Assembly: GCA_022496205.1 (NCBI GenBank)
Contig: WTXD01000007.1
Span: forward strand, 186,001 to 250,000
Origin: Gloeopeniophorella convolvens
Lineage: Eukaryota; Basidiomycota; Agaricomycetes; Russulales
DNA length: 64,000 nt
Direction of reading: 5' to 3'
Shown one piece after another: positions 22,153 to 33,550 of this stretch. The notes beneath the pieces are model-generated. The model did not search any database, was not told the DNA's origin, and saw nothing but the letters and a program-made list of their open reading frames with translations. How positions within the stretch are numbered: the stretch's first letter is position 1; each line of letters opens with the position of its first letter. A program made the position numbers and the translations under genes.

Positions 22153-22560
22153 GGCTTGTATGAATTACGCAACATCGAATGGGCGTTATGTTGTCTAGAG
22201 TTTCCCTGTGCTTTATTAAGGACCAATGTGTCACTCACTGTATCCTCACTGCTGAGCACGGTTGCGCACTCCCGGACTCGGTGACTGCTGGCTGATCGGG
22301 TGTCAAGGTTCAGCGCCTTTGTTAGTTACTGAGCACGCTGTAGTGCTGATGGGTTCAGCGTTTGATTGTCGTAACCATATGCATACATGCAGGCCCGTAG
22401 AAAAGCGATGATACAAGCGCCACAGCCTGAGGTGATCATTACCCAGTCTATGTGTAGTTCCATTTACGCATCATCTGTAAGAGTCCAAGAAAAAGAGCTG
22501 ATAAGATGTGGCCGGCTAGCCCTGGCTAGGAACATCGACAGCCCTCTCTGGATACCTGGG
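22153..22560. other. Convergent 3' intergenic region
   Basis: These 408 bp lie between two convergent stop codons. GCTGAGCACG-like words recur near 22252 and 22327. No gene was seen. Confidence 0.35.
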
Positions 22561-24477
22561 TCACGTAGTCAGCTCTGGATACTGCCCGAGGTCAAGATAT
22601 GGAGCAACACACCTCGCCTTGATCCTGGCGGCCAGGTCTTCCTCGTAGATTTGATCGCCTCCCAGCTGATTTCCTAAGGTTAGCCATCTGCGAGATGTCA
22701 AGCTAAACATTATCATCGCGGAGTGAGGGCTCACCCTGGTCGCGTGTTATGCCTCCGTCCGAAAATCTCAATCTTACGCCCTCCGGGACACATGCGGTCG
22801 ATGAGGCCGTACGCTTCGTCCGGCTTGCGGCTCGTCTCGCGCACTTCCGAAACGATAACATCTGTGTCTAGTCCCCGATTTACCCACGCTGGGAACTTGA
22901 GGTTGCCGTCACTGTCACAGTTTGTCTTCATCCCGACGAGCATGTGCTCTTTGGTGTGATTCAGCCAGTGTCCAGTTCGACCGGTGCGAATGACACGTTG
23001 GAGCTGTGGAGAACTAAGCGTGATTTCATGGTGTCAAGGGCAGACCGTATACGAACCTGATTCGTCTTGACCCAGACGACCTCGTCAACGCGGGTATAGC
23101 CCCATACACGAAGGCATTCTCGGCCGATTTCCATCGCACGCCCGGTGACCCACAGGAAAAGGAGGCCCTCGTCCTGTAGCATAGGAATAGGCATTGCACG
23201 CATCTCGTCATCTGTCATCGTCCCGTACGGCAACTGTTCCACGCTTTAGCCCTAACCAGCTTCCTTACCCATACATCGTGCGTTGTGTACGCACACTCAT
23301 GTGAATGTCCCATGGCGGGTCCGCCATGATAACATGAAATTTCCCCAAGACAGAGTAATCAAATCGACGAACGTCGCAATTGATCCACTGAGGTGGCAGC
23401 TGACAATGCCATCGTGAGCCACGGCGTCTGGAGCACAACACGGGACACAAACCGGCGGACCGAGTTTACCGTTGGGACCGAGTCCAAGTGCCAGCCGGTG
23501 GGGCTTCTTGACGGGTCTGTCTTCCCATTTGGCCTCGGCGCCCGCATCTCCTGCGTCCCAATCGACTTCATAATGGAGGTACCGGCACGGTGCCTTCTCT
23601 TTTCCTCGACCGCCCGCACCCAGGCCGGATGGTAGCTGCGCCTTGGGCCATTGTTGTTGATTCATTTGCGCCTGCGCAGAAGGTACGGGCGGTATAGACG
23701 GCGACTGCGCGTACGTCGGCTCGGAGTAGCATGTGTTCAGATAGGAGCAATGCCCCAGCGCGGGGTCTGTGTGCGGCCGGATAAGGGGACGGAAATGAAC
23801 ACGATCGCATATGCCAGGCAATGGCGTTGGCAGCGCGGAGCGCGCCTTGATGCACTCGTCTTTCGTAACGTTCTCGCAGATCGGCTCAAACGAGGGCTTG
23901 ATGGAACGGAACTTGTGATACTTGAGACGGACGGATCCGCGAAACAGCACGGGGTGCTCACCTGCTCTGCAAGGAGGCGACCCTTGGCGGTGCTCCTTTG
24001 CAGGAACGCATACACCTCCTTGAGGTCCTTCGATAGGTTTGCCAATGTTGCGCTGGGCTTCTGTGCTTCTTCCTCGTAGGAGTCCTCGGCCTCGTCGCTA
24101 CTTCCAGCAGCGGAGTCGGCATCCTCATCCTTGACGCGCTTCCTCTTCCCGGTGACCCGCGCAGTGGTGTCGGCATTGCTGCCAGAGCCCAACTGCACGT
24201 CCATCACAGTGACACCATCATCGTCATGTATGACAGAGATAATTCCCCTGTCCCAGTGCTTTGATAGGGCATCGAGTGCAGCGTCGAAGCGAGAGCAGTC
24301 GGTGAGACGAAACCTCGGCTTAGGCGGGGCCGCTGAATCAAGCGGTAAGGATGCGAGGTCGTCAGATATGGTGGTCGAAAGCAGTTCAAGGGAGCTAATT
24401 GGAGTATGGGTCCTAGAAGATGAGAATAAAGAGTAGACCGTGTCGGCTACAAGGTTTCTGAATTGTTCATCTGTCAT
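22561..24477 (-). CDS. IME4: mRNA N6-adenosine methyltransferase (Ime4/METTL3)
   Basis: Catalytic subunit of the m6A writer complex. The N-terminal part ([18 protein letters not shown]...) includes an acidic/Lys-rich linker ([13 protein letters not shown]). The core starts with the Cys/His region ([36 protein letters not shown]). It continues with [19 protein letters not shown] and the catalytic motif [12 protein letters not shown] (DPPW intact). [48 protein letters not shown] and [19 protein letters not shown] follow, with the end at [12 protein letters not shown]. Several short introns interrupt it. The start is the ATG at 24477; an upstream in-frame start is TTG. The partner METTL14 is not in the window. 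Very secure. Confidence 0.95.
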
Positions 24478-24762
24478 GGTTGTGGACAGACTCGGGAGCA
24501 GAGCCAGGCTGGCCAAGCGCTGCAGTGTTGGGCGTCCACCCGCGGCCCGAACAAAATAGAAAGTTACAGCGTTCGCATCGTATCGCGCATCACATGATAT
24601 GGCGACAGAGGGCCGTGCAACCAGACAACGCCCTCGCCTTTTACTAGGGCGTTCCGTGTTCGGCCCTCACTTCAATGTCGCTTTACCAATTTTTCAGCTC
24701 TCAGCTCGCTCTGAGTTCTCCTTGTAACATTTTTTTGCTTCATTCCTAAACCAGAATACAAT

Positions 24763-25551
24763 CTAAGGGGGCACTTCCTTGCCGGACCAGTCCCACAACC
24801 TTCCTCTATCTTCCACCCGCAGGTTTTCCACCATGCCCAAGAGCTTCCTAGCTGCAAAATCTGGCTCGAAGAGATCCTCCGCCGGCACTCCACCCCAGAA
24901 TGATTTGCTAAGTGCGGTCTTGACAGTCCCGGGATGGACACCAACGCACATCGCTTGGCTCTGCCTCTGCTGAAGTTGTATGTCGAAGGTCTTGATAATC
25001 TGGTTTAGCGCAGCCTTCGATGCGCGATACGAATACCACCCTCCACGCTTGTTATCCGTGATCGAGCCCACTTTGGCAGTGACATGCACCCATTTTGCGA
25101 TCTTGCCTTCCTTAGCAGCTGCGGAACGCGTCTTGGGTAGAAATTGTGCAAAGTGCTTGATGAGGAGTAGGTGAGAAATGACGTTGATCTGGAAAGTCTG
25201 CTGGATCAAATCGGCGTCGAGATCAGCGGGTTGTTTTTCCGCATGCAGGACGCCTCCAGTTATGAAGGCCGTGTGAAGATACGACTCCTGGTTTTTGGGC
25301 AAGTTGTCCGAAAGCTGCCTGGCAGCGTCTGCGATAGTGTCCTCGCGTGACAGGTCGAGTGGTATCAGGGTCAGGCGAGTGCCATCGACATCCTTCAGGG
25401 GTGTGAGGATGTCTTTGGCTACTTCCTGTGGGCTTCCTGTTCGGTACGTGGCAAAAACGGGGAGGCTGGTAGTACGAAGAATCTGCCTCGTGAGAGCCAG
25501 AGAGAGACCCCTGGTAGAAGGGCAGACGAGCGCGAACGGATATGCAGGCAT
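24763..25551 (-). CDS. Short-chain dehydrogenase/reductase
   Basis: Single-exon SDR of 262 aa, NAD(P)-dependent oxidoreductase. The nucleotide-binding start is atypical (MPAYPFALVCPSTRGLSLALTR, in place of TGxxxGxG). The region AFITGGV, the conserved Asn in INVISHLLL, and the catalytic YSYRASKAALNQ (YxxxK) are present. Ser is replaced by Thr/Ala in VTAKVGSI. VHPGTVKTALSK is the usual PG motif after the active site. Closest to C-factor/sniffer-like SDRs. Substrate unknown. It is tandem with IME4 on the same strand, 285 bp from the IME4 start. Confidence 0.85.
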   Translation of the reverse strand: MPAYPFALVCPSTRGLSLALTRQILRTTSLPVFATYRTGSPQEVAKDILTPLKDVDGTRLTLIPLDLSREDTIADAARQLSDNLPKNQESYLHTAFITGGVLHAEKQPADLDADLIQQTFQINVISHLLLIKHFAQFLPKTRSAAAKEGKIAKWVHVTAKVGSITDNKRGGWYSYRASKAALNQIIKTFDIQLQQRQSQAMCVGVHPGTVKTALSKSFWGGVPAEDLFEPDFAARKLLGMVENLRVEDRGRLWDWSGKEVPP

Positions 25552-25913
25552 GGTTGTTTTTCTCACAGCAGATCCCACTCTGCAGAATATATACCTCGTT
25601 ATGGGTCAGGGAAATCGTTCGATGTGTGTGCGCATACACATACTCATCGAAGGTGATGATGTCATTGCGGAAGGGCACTACTATTCGAAGTCTCAACCAG
25701 CTAATGCCTTCAAAATCTGGGGTATGACCACGCGTTCCAAGTCAGCACTGCAGATATCAATTCACAGGGCATCTAACGACGGTGTGGCTCTCACGGATCA
25801 CAACGACCTGAAGCGGTGAGGCTATTCTCGTGATACATCGGTCCTCGATATTGTTCAGTTGAGTTGGAACCACCCCTCAAGAAAGTTAACAGCGAAGACT
25901 GCCACTAGAGGCG
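25552..25913. other. Intergenic region
   Basis: These 362 bp lie between the SDR start codon and the SFR1 stop codon, both on the minus strand. No gene was seen. It should hold the SDR promoter and the SFR1 3' UTR. Confidence 0.35.
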
Positions 25914-26728
25914 CTATTCATCTACAAAAGTCTCTTGCTCTTCGCTCCACCCTAGAGTCTCTGGCGCAATCCCAAGCTGTCGGAGCATGACCCCGAGCGT
26001 GTGTTCTTGTTTCGCTGCTGCCTCCCTGTCCTCCGCGTACGAGCTTTCCTCCTCTGGCACGTTCTCTTTTACTTCGTCTTCCCAACCCCATCCAGAGTTG
26101 AAGCCTCCATTGCTGGGACCGTCCCCTCCTTCAGTGTTGAGGTCTCGCACAATGCCCCAGAGCTCGTATGCAGCTTCTCTCCCAGCTTCCTGCCACTTCT
26201 GGAAGATATCTCCAAGATTGCCGGCGTCACTGTCGTGTTTGATCTTGACTGCTCGTTTCAGAGCCGCAAGCTTCCGCTCGAGGCTCACGATAGTCTGATT
26301 GGGAAGAATGGGGGTCGAATTTGTATCTTTCAGCGTCCTCACGAGAGGAGGTCTGAATTGCGCTGCTGCTCTAGAAGAAAGGGCGAGTGCAGTGGTGGTT
26401 TTCTGGGGGTTTGTACCGGGCGTCTTCATGGTGTTAGGTATGGCCTTAGACGTGATAATATGCTGCCAGGGCTGGCCCTTCGCGTCCTGTGCCGCGCTTT
26501 CTCCAGAGGTAGGGTCCGTGGATACCGTGGTAGCCACTTTCGTTAGTAAAGGAGAGCGGAAAGGTGCCACGAGCTTCCTCCGAGACAACGATTGCGAGGC
26601 AAGAGTGGCGCGTTTGGGTGCGGGACTACAGCGAGGAGGTGAAGACTTGGTTTCATTTATCCTCTACCCATGACAACGATAAGTACGTCGCGTGCCACCG
26701 AGATGAACACCCACCGGTCGTTTTGCAT
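25914..26728 (-). CDS. SFR1: Swi5-dependent recombination protein Sfr1/Mei5
   Basis: Subunit of the Swi5-Sfr1 complex that stimulates Rad51/Dmc1 strand exchange. Two exons: a 14-nt first exon (26728-26715, MQNDR) and 26625-25914, giving 241 aa. The N-terminal disordered part contains SRRKLVAPFRSPLL, resembling the short Rad51-contact region. The C-terminal core is a coiled coil (VSLERKLAALKRAVKIK, FQKWQEAGREAAYELWGIV). It ends with TLGVMLRQLGIAPETLGW, the family signature TLGxLLxxxGLxxxLL. The start exon is inferred from a good GTGGGT donor and matching phase 2. The alternative is that this region is the 3' part of the upstream gene. Confidence 0.8.
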
Positions 26729-26776
26729 CCCCGCGGGACGGCGGGTCCTGGGTTCACATTAAGTAACTGCATAGTA

Positions 26777-28605
26777 TCATTCGGCAGAGTAACCCACCTC
26801 GTCGGTGTCATCGCTAGCGACGCGCTTCCGGTAACCTACCGCACGGCGAGGTGGAGATAAACCGAAGTCGCCACAATGGGAGATGGGTGGGGGACTGGAC
26901 ATGGTCCTTGCAGGATGGCCATGTCCGGGTGCGTCGTGTTCCACGACGCTCGGCTCTGCGCTGCCCGTAGCATCATATTCCGTCCAAGGAGAAGATGGGG
27001 GCATCGGCGTATTCATAGGAGACGAGTGAAGTAGAGCCGGCTGAGACGAGGCACCAGAATGGTCGTCAGAGAGTCTTGCAGGAGAACTACTCAGCAAGGT
27101 GTCCAGGGGTTCAGGAGCGCCGACCGAAACAGGTTCGCTCTCCGAGGTGTGCTCCTGAGTGCCAGGAGGAATATCAAGGGTCGGTTGGTCTGGGAGACTA
27201 CAGACGACTGAAGAATGGCTCGTTTGATCGCCGTAACGTAGTTCGGGTGGCGTCACAGATGATTTTACAGGTTGGACGAGTCCCACAGAGACATCCGAAG
27301 ATGACATCTTGATGTCAGTTATATCATCCCCAGCAGAGTCCGCAGTGAGCTCCTCTATTTTCTCAGTAGGCGCTGGCATGACCAAGTGCGCAGCAAGGCT
27401 AGGCTCGTCGACAGTCATCAAGGTTGAGCCCAGGTTCAGGATGGTTTCAGTGACGGAAGACTGAGCTGGCAGAGCGGAATCCGGCAAGTTCCCTGTGGAG
27501 TGAGCACAAGGTTGAGATGCATCCGTAAGCTTTCCATCTGATTCTAAGAGAGAATGGTCAGGTATAGCGCGCGGAATGTTGGTTTGCTCGAAGGGGACGC
27601 TGAGTGTGGCGACCTAGGAAGAGGTCGTATCATGGCATCAAAGAGCACGGATTCGAGGGCTCACCACTTCGGCTTCCCGACAGCTTCCGCTAACGGGAAC
27701 TGTGGTCTGGGAGGAAAAGTTGTGTCCGAATGTAGAATCGTCACGAGTATCAATGCTAGACGATGTGCAAGATGCCCGCAGTGGTGACAACAACGGCGGC
27801 ACCGAGTCCGACATGTCCGCACTGCAACCCGCACTGCACCTCTGCGATGGTCGCCGCATATACGTCTCGGGATCATCCGAAAGTTCCTTCATGATGTCAG
27901 CAAGAGGAGCTAGCGAAAACCAGATCGCGGTGGCTGGGGGCGATTATGAAAAAAAAAGACTTGGGTACTTACCAATTTAAGGCCAACCTGGTTGACAGTT
28001 CCTTCAACTTTCTCTTCTACGGTAACCGAGGAAGGCACCAAAACACCATGCTGCGGGACGGAAACCTCTTTGACCTCCGTGATCTGCTGTGGGGCTTCTT
28101 CAAATGGCAGTGAGGTGGAATCTTCTTCGCTTACACGGGATGCCTGCATATATGCGCGCGGCTGTAAATGTATGCGGTCAAAAACGGTGCTATTGGATTT
28201 GATTCGCAGTTCCTCTGGACGCACGGGGCTGGTAACGCTGACGAAGCGATCGTCAGGATGGGGGTCGTAAAGGAAGCCCCTTCTCGATCGCCGCAGATAG
28301 GACAAGATGATATTGATTCTTCAAATGAAGCTGGTGGGTATGCGCCGACTTCGAATGTATGCGTCGACGGTGAGATGCGGGATGAAGCAAGATGGATCGC
28401 CACCGAAGCACAACTCTTGCGTAGTATGCTGACGCGTTGTTTACGCGCTGTTTGCTCGATCCGCACGTACACCCTCGAACAGTCACGCGAGACCGTGATC
28501 ACCTCCGGTATGAGATTGGGAAGCCGAAACGTTTACCGTCCTGCGGCCAACAAGACACCGACATGCAGCCACGCGTGATGGAAGCTCGACGCCTGAATAG
28601 GTCAT
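26777..28605 (-). CDS. Unknown, largely disordered protein
   Basis: No family recognised. The first exons suggest MTYSGVELPSR joined to VITVSRDCSRVYVRIEQ and RKQRVSILRKSC. A basic block SYLRRSRRGFLYDPHPDDRF, TSPVRPEELRIKSNSTVFDR and a long acidic Ser/Thr/Pro region follow. The end is GLSPPRRAVGYRKRVASDDTDEVGYSAE. At least five exons are needed, and several junctions are only tentative. The stop lies 49 nt before the proposed SFR1 ATG on the same strand, so a single longer transcript with SFR1 is possible. The SP-R-rich C-terminus suggests a phosphoregulated nuclear protein, but that is only an inference. Confidence 0.5.
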
Positions 28606-28748
28606 TAATCCGACAGCACATGGACCGTCGATACGACAAAGGTTTAAAAGCGAGGTTACAGACATCGAACCTGCCTCGAACCCGGATGCAAACCCTGAAG
28701 CGAGACTCAAGGGGCTCTGTGCGCAATGGGCACCCGCAACCCTCCGTC

Positions 28749-29463
28749 TCATTTGCGCGCTTGAACGTTGACTCTTGAGTCTCCGCGCTCGTTGCGTTTC
28801 TTGAGCTTTTCCTGTCGCTTGCTCAGAGTTTCCTGCTTTGGCTCGTCTTCAACCCCGGACGAAGATGACCGACCAAGCACCATAGGTGAGATTAACGAGT
28901 TCCATAGCTTGTAGAAGATAAACGCCGGAATCTGGCGGCGAAAATATCGTCAGCTTGATTGTTAGAGTAACACGTTGATCGATACTCACCACAAGGTAGA
29001 CCCACCAAAACCACTCTCCGAGCAAAGCAGAACCGACCTGAGCAAACCCTAAGGACTATGAGTACACGAGAGGTTACATGTGGGATGGGGCGTACAGGAG
29101 ATGTAAAGGATATCGAAAATCCACTCAGTCAGCCCCGGCTGGTTCAAGTCATCACCCGGAGAGACCAAATTGCCAGTAGCGTCTCGTCTTGGTGTTCCCA
29201 TTTTCGTCAAATAGCGGTAAAGGAGCTGGGAGAGCGCCAGGGATAGAACATAGAATATTATCGCTTTCTTCGAATGACGGGAAGACTGCCACCGGAACAA
29301 GACCCTGACGAGTAGGGAGAGTATGTTACTGAGGAGATGACCATACAGCAGGTTCTTGATGGCTGCCTCATTCTGCGACGCTGTAGAAACACAGCTGCAC
29401 TCAGAGGGAGTTGAGTGGAATGAAAGAGCATATACCTGTTTTTTTGGCCGAAGCGTTTGCCAT
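28749..29463 (-). CDS. SRP-independent targeting protein SND2 / TMEM208
   Basis: ER membrane protein of the SND pathway (TMEM208 family). Four exons (29463-29436, 29380-29096, 29048-28990, 28931-28749) give 184 aa. It starts MANASAKKTASQNEAAIKNL. Hydrophobic segments are AIIFYVLSLALSQLLYRYL, WIFDILYISWFAQVGSALL and WFWWVYLVIPAFIFYKLW; the last is the family hallmark (WxWxLYLVIPxxxxYKLW). The C-terminal tail is basic (LSKRQEKLKKRNERG), as expected for a cytosolic tail. Divergent from the SNAPC4-like gene. Secure. Confidence 0.9.
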
Positions 29464-29719
29464 CGTGTGCAGACCGAGCTAGAATTGAGACGATGGATCC
29501 TCGCGAACCCAGCGAATGCAGATTACGTGGTACTTCGGAGCCCTCGGCCCGTACAGCCCGCAGACGCTGTGAGACGCGCGCCTACACAGGCCTACACGCG
29601 CCTATGGCCAGCGCTCACTGGTGTGGTGATCGTGGCCCCGGAGCCCGACCTTCCGCCATACCGCAACTCACCGCTACTCGACTTCAAGAACCGACGTCGA
29701 ACACCTTATACGGGACTCA

Positions 29720-32162
29720 ATGTCCGGGAATGGTTTCAAGGATATTTCTCAGTCTACTGTGCAGGTCAACAAAGACCACCAATACGCACTCAAGGTCTAC
29801 GCGGAGCGGTTAGAAGCTGAACTTGAGACAGTCGACAAACTGTTGGTACGTCGTCGCCGATTATTTTAGCGGTAATATCTCATTTCGAAGAATGTTGCCG
29901 AACTCGATGAAGAAGAGTCGCAGCCTGACATAGGCGGCAGTATCCAAGTGGCCGGCTCCAGCAAGCCCTCCGGACTGTTATCTAGCTCAGACCTGCTGTC
30001 ACAGGTAACGAGATTTTGATGCGTCGGGGTACTCATGACTTAATCCACGTCTAGGATTCGCCTTTCTACGATGACGCCGTTCGTCGGCAACGATACATAA
30101 GTCTCACTGAGCACCGTCCGAGTGAGCAGTTTTTCATGTCATCGTTGCGGCGTAGCTCATGGCGTTTAGTGAAATCAAAAGAGCTAGAAAGCTTAGCCGA
30201 GGCCGTTCGGTTTGAGAATCTCCGGATTCGCGCATACGAGGCGCAGAGCAGGTCTGTCAATCCGATTCATGCTAATGGGGCTGTCATAACGGCTCTGAAG
30301 AGGAGAACAATTATTTGTCTCACAGTATTCGATGAAGGACCTTGAGTCGACGGAAGGACTTGACTGGGAACGTATTGCCACAAAGGTGCGTTCACTGTCA
30401 GCTGCTGAATTGATTTTCCGCGCTCATTCTCGTCAGGTCGTCAGCGACTCTACTGCATTATCCCAGCGTTCCGCGAAAGAGTGCGAGATTCGTTGGCTTG
30501 GCGATCGCCATCCCAAGTTCAACCATTCTCCTTGGACTGCGTCGGAAATCTCCGCAGCAAAGTCTCTAGTTGAAGGCCGCACGGGTAACGATGTCGACTG
30601 GACTGCCGTCGCGGAAGAATTGGGTGTACGAGCTTGCCTTTGTATATCTGACCCGAGATGCTAACCGACGGCCTGACAGACGCACCGTACTCCAATAGAT
30701 GTTATGCGCCACACTGTCCCTCGCAAAGTACACGTATGGGACGCCGAGTCCGATAGGCGATTGATAGAAGCCGTGAAGATATATGGCACAGAGAGCTGGT
30801 CACTGGGTATGTCAACTCAAAGGCCACGTACCGCCGCTCACATACTACGGAAGTCGCTAGGGCAGTCTCTGAGGACGCACAGATGGGTTCCTGCCAGAAC
30901 CGTTGGTACCGGACGCTGGATCCATCAATTCGCAGGGGTAATTGGAGTCCAGAGGAGGATGCCCAGCTGCGACTAGCCGTGGAGCTCTACGGACATGCGT
31001 GGATGGAAGTGGCATCCGTTATTCCAGGACGAAACAACGAACAATGCCGAGACAGGTGGTCTGAGAGACTTAATCCGAAAATCGCAAAGGGCAGATGGAC
31101 TCCCGAAGAAGATGCCAAATTACTTGTTGCAGTGGAGGAACTCGGTACGGGCAAGTGGAAAGAAGTGAGCGACCGAGTTGGGACCGGTCGGACGGACAAT
31201 ACAGTAAGTCTCAGAATGCTTCAGTGGCGTGCCCTTGCTTAATCATTGCTAGTGCCGTTATCGCTACGAATCTTTGAAAGGCCAGGACGGCGCGGAAGAG
31301 ACTCGGGCCTCTGATGAAGTGCAAGCAACAAGTGCAACTCGCCAGGATTCTGCGGCGTCCAAACCAAAGCGACGCAGCCGCAAAGGAAAGGAGCGTTCTA
31401 CTACAACTGACTCTGTTAACAGCACCCTGCCCGCAAGCGAAAGCTCCCAGGCCACGCAACCGAAGCCGAAACCTCGAGCTCGACCGCGTAAAAAGCCGCA
31501 AGAGCAAGAGGGCGACCAACCCAGCACATCCAACCCACCCGCGTCTGAGGGTGAAGCGGATGCACAACCTCGCATCGACAACGGCAATCCAAAAAGTCGC
31601 CCGAGAGCCCGCCCGGTGAAGCGAGCAAAAGTGCAAGCGCAGGCAAGCCCAGAAACTCCGGCGCCATCCCAGAGTACGAGTCAAAGGAGTCCACTTGAGT
31701 CGAGAATAAAGGGCACCACAGCCTCAACTCAGACCTCGCAGTCCCCTGACTCAGGCGAAGAGAGATCGGGCTCTGCAACGCCGCATCCCTCCCTCAAAAG
31801 ACCAAACGCAACCCCAGAAAGCGAGCGAACCCCCGGACGAAAGCGACGGAAAGCCCAAAATAACCACCAGGTAGAGTCTACCGAACAAACAGGCGGTGCT
31901 CCAGAGTTGGGCCTCTTACCAGAAGGTGGTGATCACTGGATCTCTGTCTGTCTCTATCTGATAGAATCCGGCAGCCCATATTACCGACAAGGACGCGCCT
32001 CGGAGTGATCAAACGAACGGGGGGCGACCTCCATCTTCAACCCAAACACACCCGGCCAGCGCGGAGATGACGTGCGACAAGGAAAGTCAACGAAGCCGGA
32101 GTTCCAGGAAGACCGTCAAAGCTCCAACCAGAGTCCAACCGAAGAGATCGGCGCGAGGGTAG
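29720..32162 (+). CDS. Multi-Myb-repeat protein, SNAPC4 (SNAP190)-like
   Basis: Likely DNA-binding subunit of a snRNA-promoter factor. An N-terminal coiled-coil region (LKVYAERLEAELETVDKLL) precedes tandem Myb/SANT repeats. These include SPWTASEISAAKSLV...DVDWTAVAEELG, VHVWDAESDRRLIEAV, RRGNWSPEEDAQLRLAVE and KGRWTPEEDAKLLVAVE, with recognition helices NNEQCRDRWSERLNP and RTDNTCRYRYESL. The tail is Lys/Arg/Ser/Pro-rich. The ATG at 29720 gives MSGNGFKDISQS; an upstream ATG at 29493 leads into another frame. The 3' end is uncertain. Splicing at 31870-31965 yields a basic tail ending KRSARG at 32162, while reading through stops at 32008. A Bas1-like Myb factor is the alternative. Confidence 0.78.
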
Positions 32163-32354
32163 CCTCGTCTGTGACGCGTCGGGATAATGGACGACGGTGC
32201 GGTGGCACTTCGTGGAGGTCCAGACTCCAGATGTGCGTCCTTCACGCAAGGAGTCCCCGGGATGAAAGTAACGGCGTGGTATTCAGACAGTACTTTGGTA
32301 CTCTACATATAGTGAGAGCCACAAGCCATATGATGAAACCCTGTGTTCGAGCGC

Positions 32355-33378
32355 TCAAGCGCTCAACTTCCACCGTTTGCGTGGGTGCGCCGTGGCTTCC
32401 CAGTTCACAATCGCACCCAACAATTCGCCGTCGTCCGGTCCAATAACGTCTTCTGTAGCCAACAAAAGGTTTTGCAATGATTCCTGAACGAGACTTGCGT
32501 TTTTCAGTTTCTTTTCCAACGACGGCAAAGCTTGCTTCCTCGGCGGCGATGGCTATGGAGACGATAATTAGTAACATGAACATAATACGAGGGGCGGGCG
32601 CATTTACCGGAGTGCGAAGGTACGTATGCTTGGGTGGTAGGTTTGGGTAGTAATGGGGAATGGAGCGCAGTGTGCTTGGAACCGTTGGGGGCGACCCTTC
32701 GTCATCTGACGAAAGTAGCCTGGGCGACGGGGACTTGCGGTCTGAATGAAGTAGTGCCACGGGTTCGGTTGGAAAGGTGGAACCTACACGATCGACTTTC
32801 AAAGACAGAGGATATCGATTAGCCACACCGCGTACCTCGACGCCTTAGCTTCGAGAGCTCGGATGTGAGTCGCAGGTCCTCAACATCTATTTCACAATCT
32901 TGGCAAATATCCAACATGTCCTTGGCTAATGGAGTAGCTCTATTCGCAAGGTTCGCATAATCATGGATTTTTCTGTGAAGATCCTGGATGACTGTGGGGA
33001 ATGAGGTGCTGTGAGAGGCCTGTCACTTTGGCAGTCGGCATGAAACACACAGTTGACGACCTCAGCCTCCAATCTACTGAGGGCTACAGGCTCTGCGGCA
33101 TCGAATCCTTCGTGCTTGAGCTCGGCAGAGATGAAACGTTGCATCGTTTTAGATGCGACTTCCGGGTCTACGCTAGATAACTCCTGCGGCGACAATGCAT
33201 CGATCCATGCAGCAGGATCCTTCCTGGCAAAGGGGGCCTGGAATGTAGGATATGATGCTCCCGGAGCCTGCGAAGCATAACCAGCTGCGGGGAAGTGCTG
33301 TGTTGAAAACTGGCCGTAAGCTTGAGGATATGAACTGTAGGGCTGGGAGTAAGTCTGAGCGGGAGGGAAGGTCGACAT
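32355..33378 (-). CDS. TAF8: TFIID subunit 8 (TAF8)
   Basis: Histone-fold subunit of TFIID. The N-terminal Gln/Tyr/Pro-rich segment precedes the Bromo-TP/histone-fold domain (FISAELKHEGFDAAEPVALSR, then LHRKIHDYANLANRATPL, AKDMLDICQDCEID). The C-terminal TAF8 signature YYPNLPPKHTYLRTP is followed after an intron by PSPPRKQALPSLEKKLKNAS. That block, HTYxRTPxxPP then a helix of LEKKLxxxxLVQESLxxLL, is diagnostic. Stop at 32355. Start chosen at 33378; an in-frame ATG at 33489 would add 37 less convincing residues. Divergent from riboflavin kinase (172 bp). Confidence 0.9.
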
Positions 33379-33550
33379 TATGGCCAAGACGAACCGGACC
33401 GCAGGAGCCCGAGCGGATCCGGTGGAAAGATCGGGATTGTGCTGGTGCGGCGCCGGTGTGCAGTGTCCACTCAAGAACCGCTTAGCCATTTCCTGACTCC
33501 GATCTCACGCTCCCTCCTTTACACCGATAACCAGCCAGCTACCACAGATC

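Noticed and set aside
29493..29812. Upstream ATG (29493) as start of the SNAPC4-like gene
   Set aside because: Its frame gives no conserved sequence; MSGNGFKDISQ at 29720 leads straight into the coiled-coil region.
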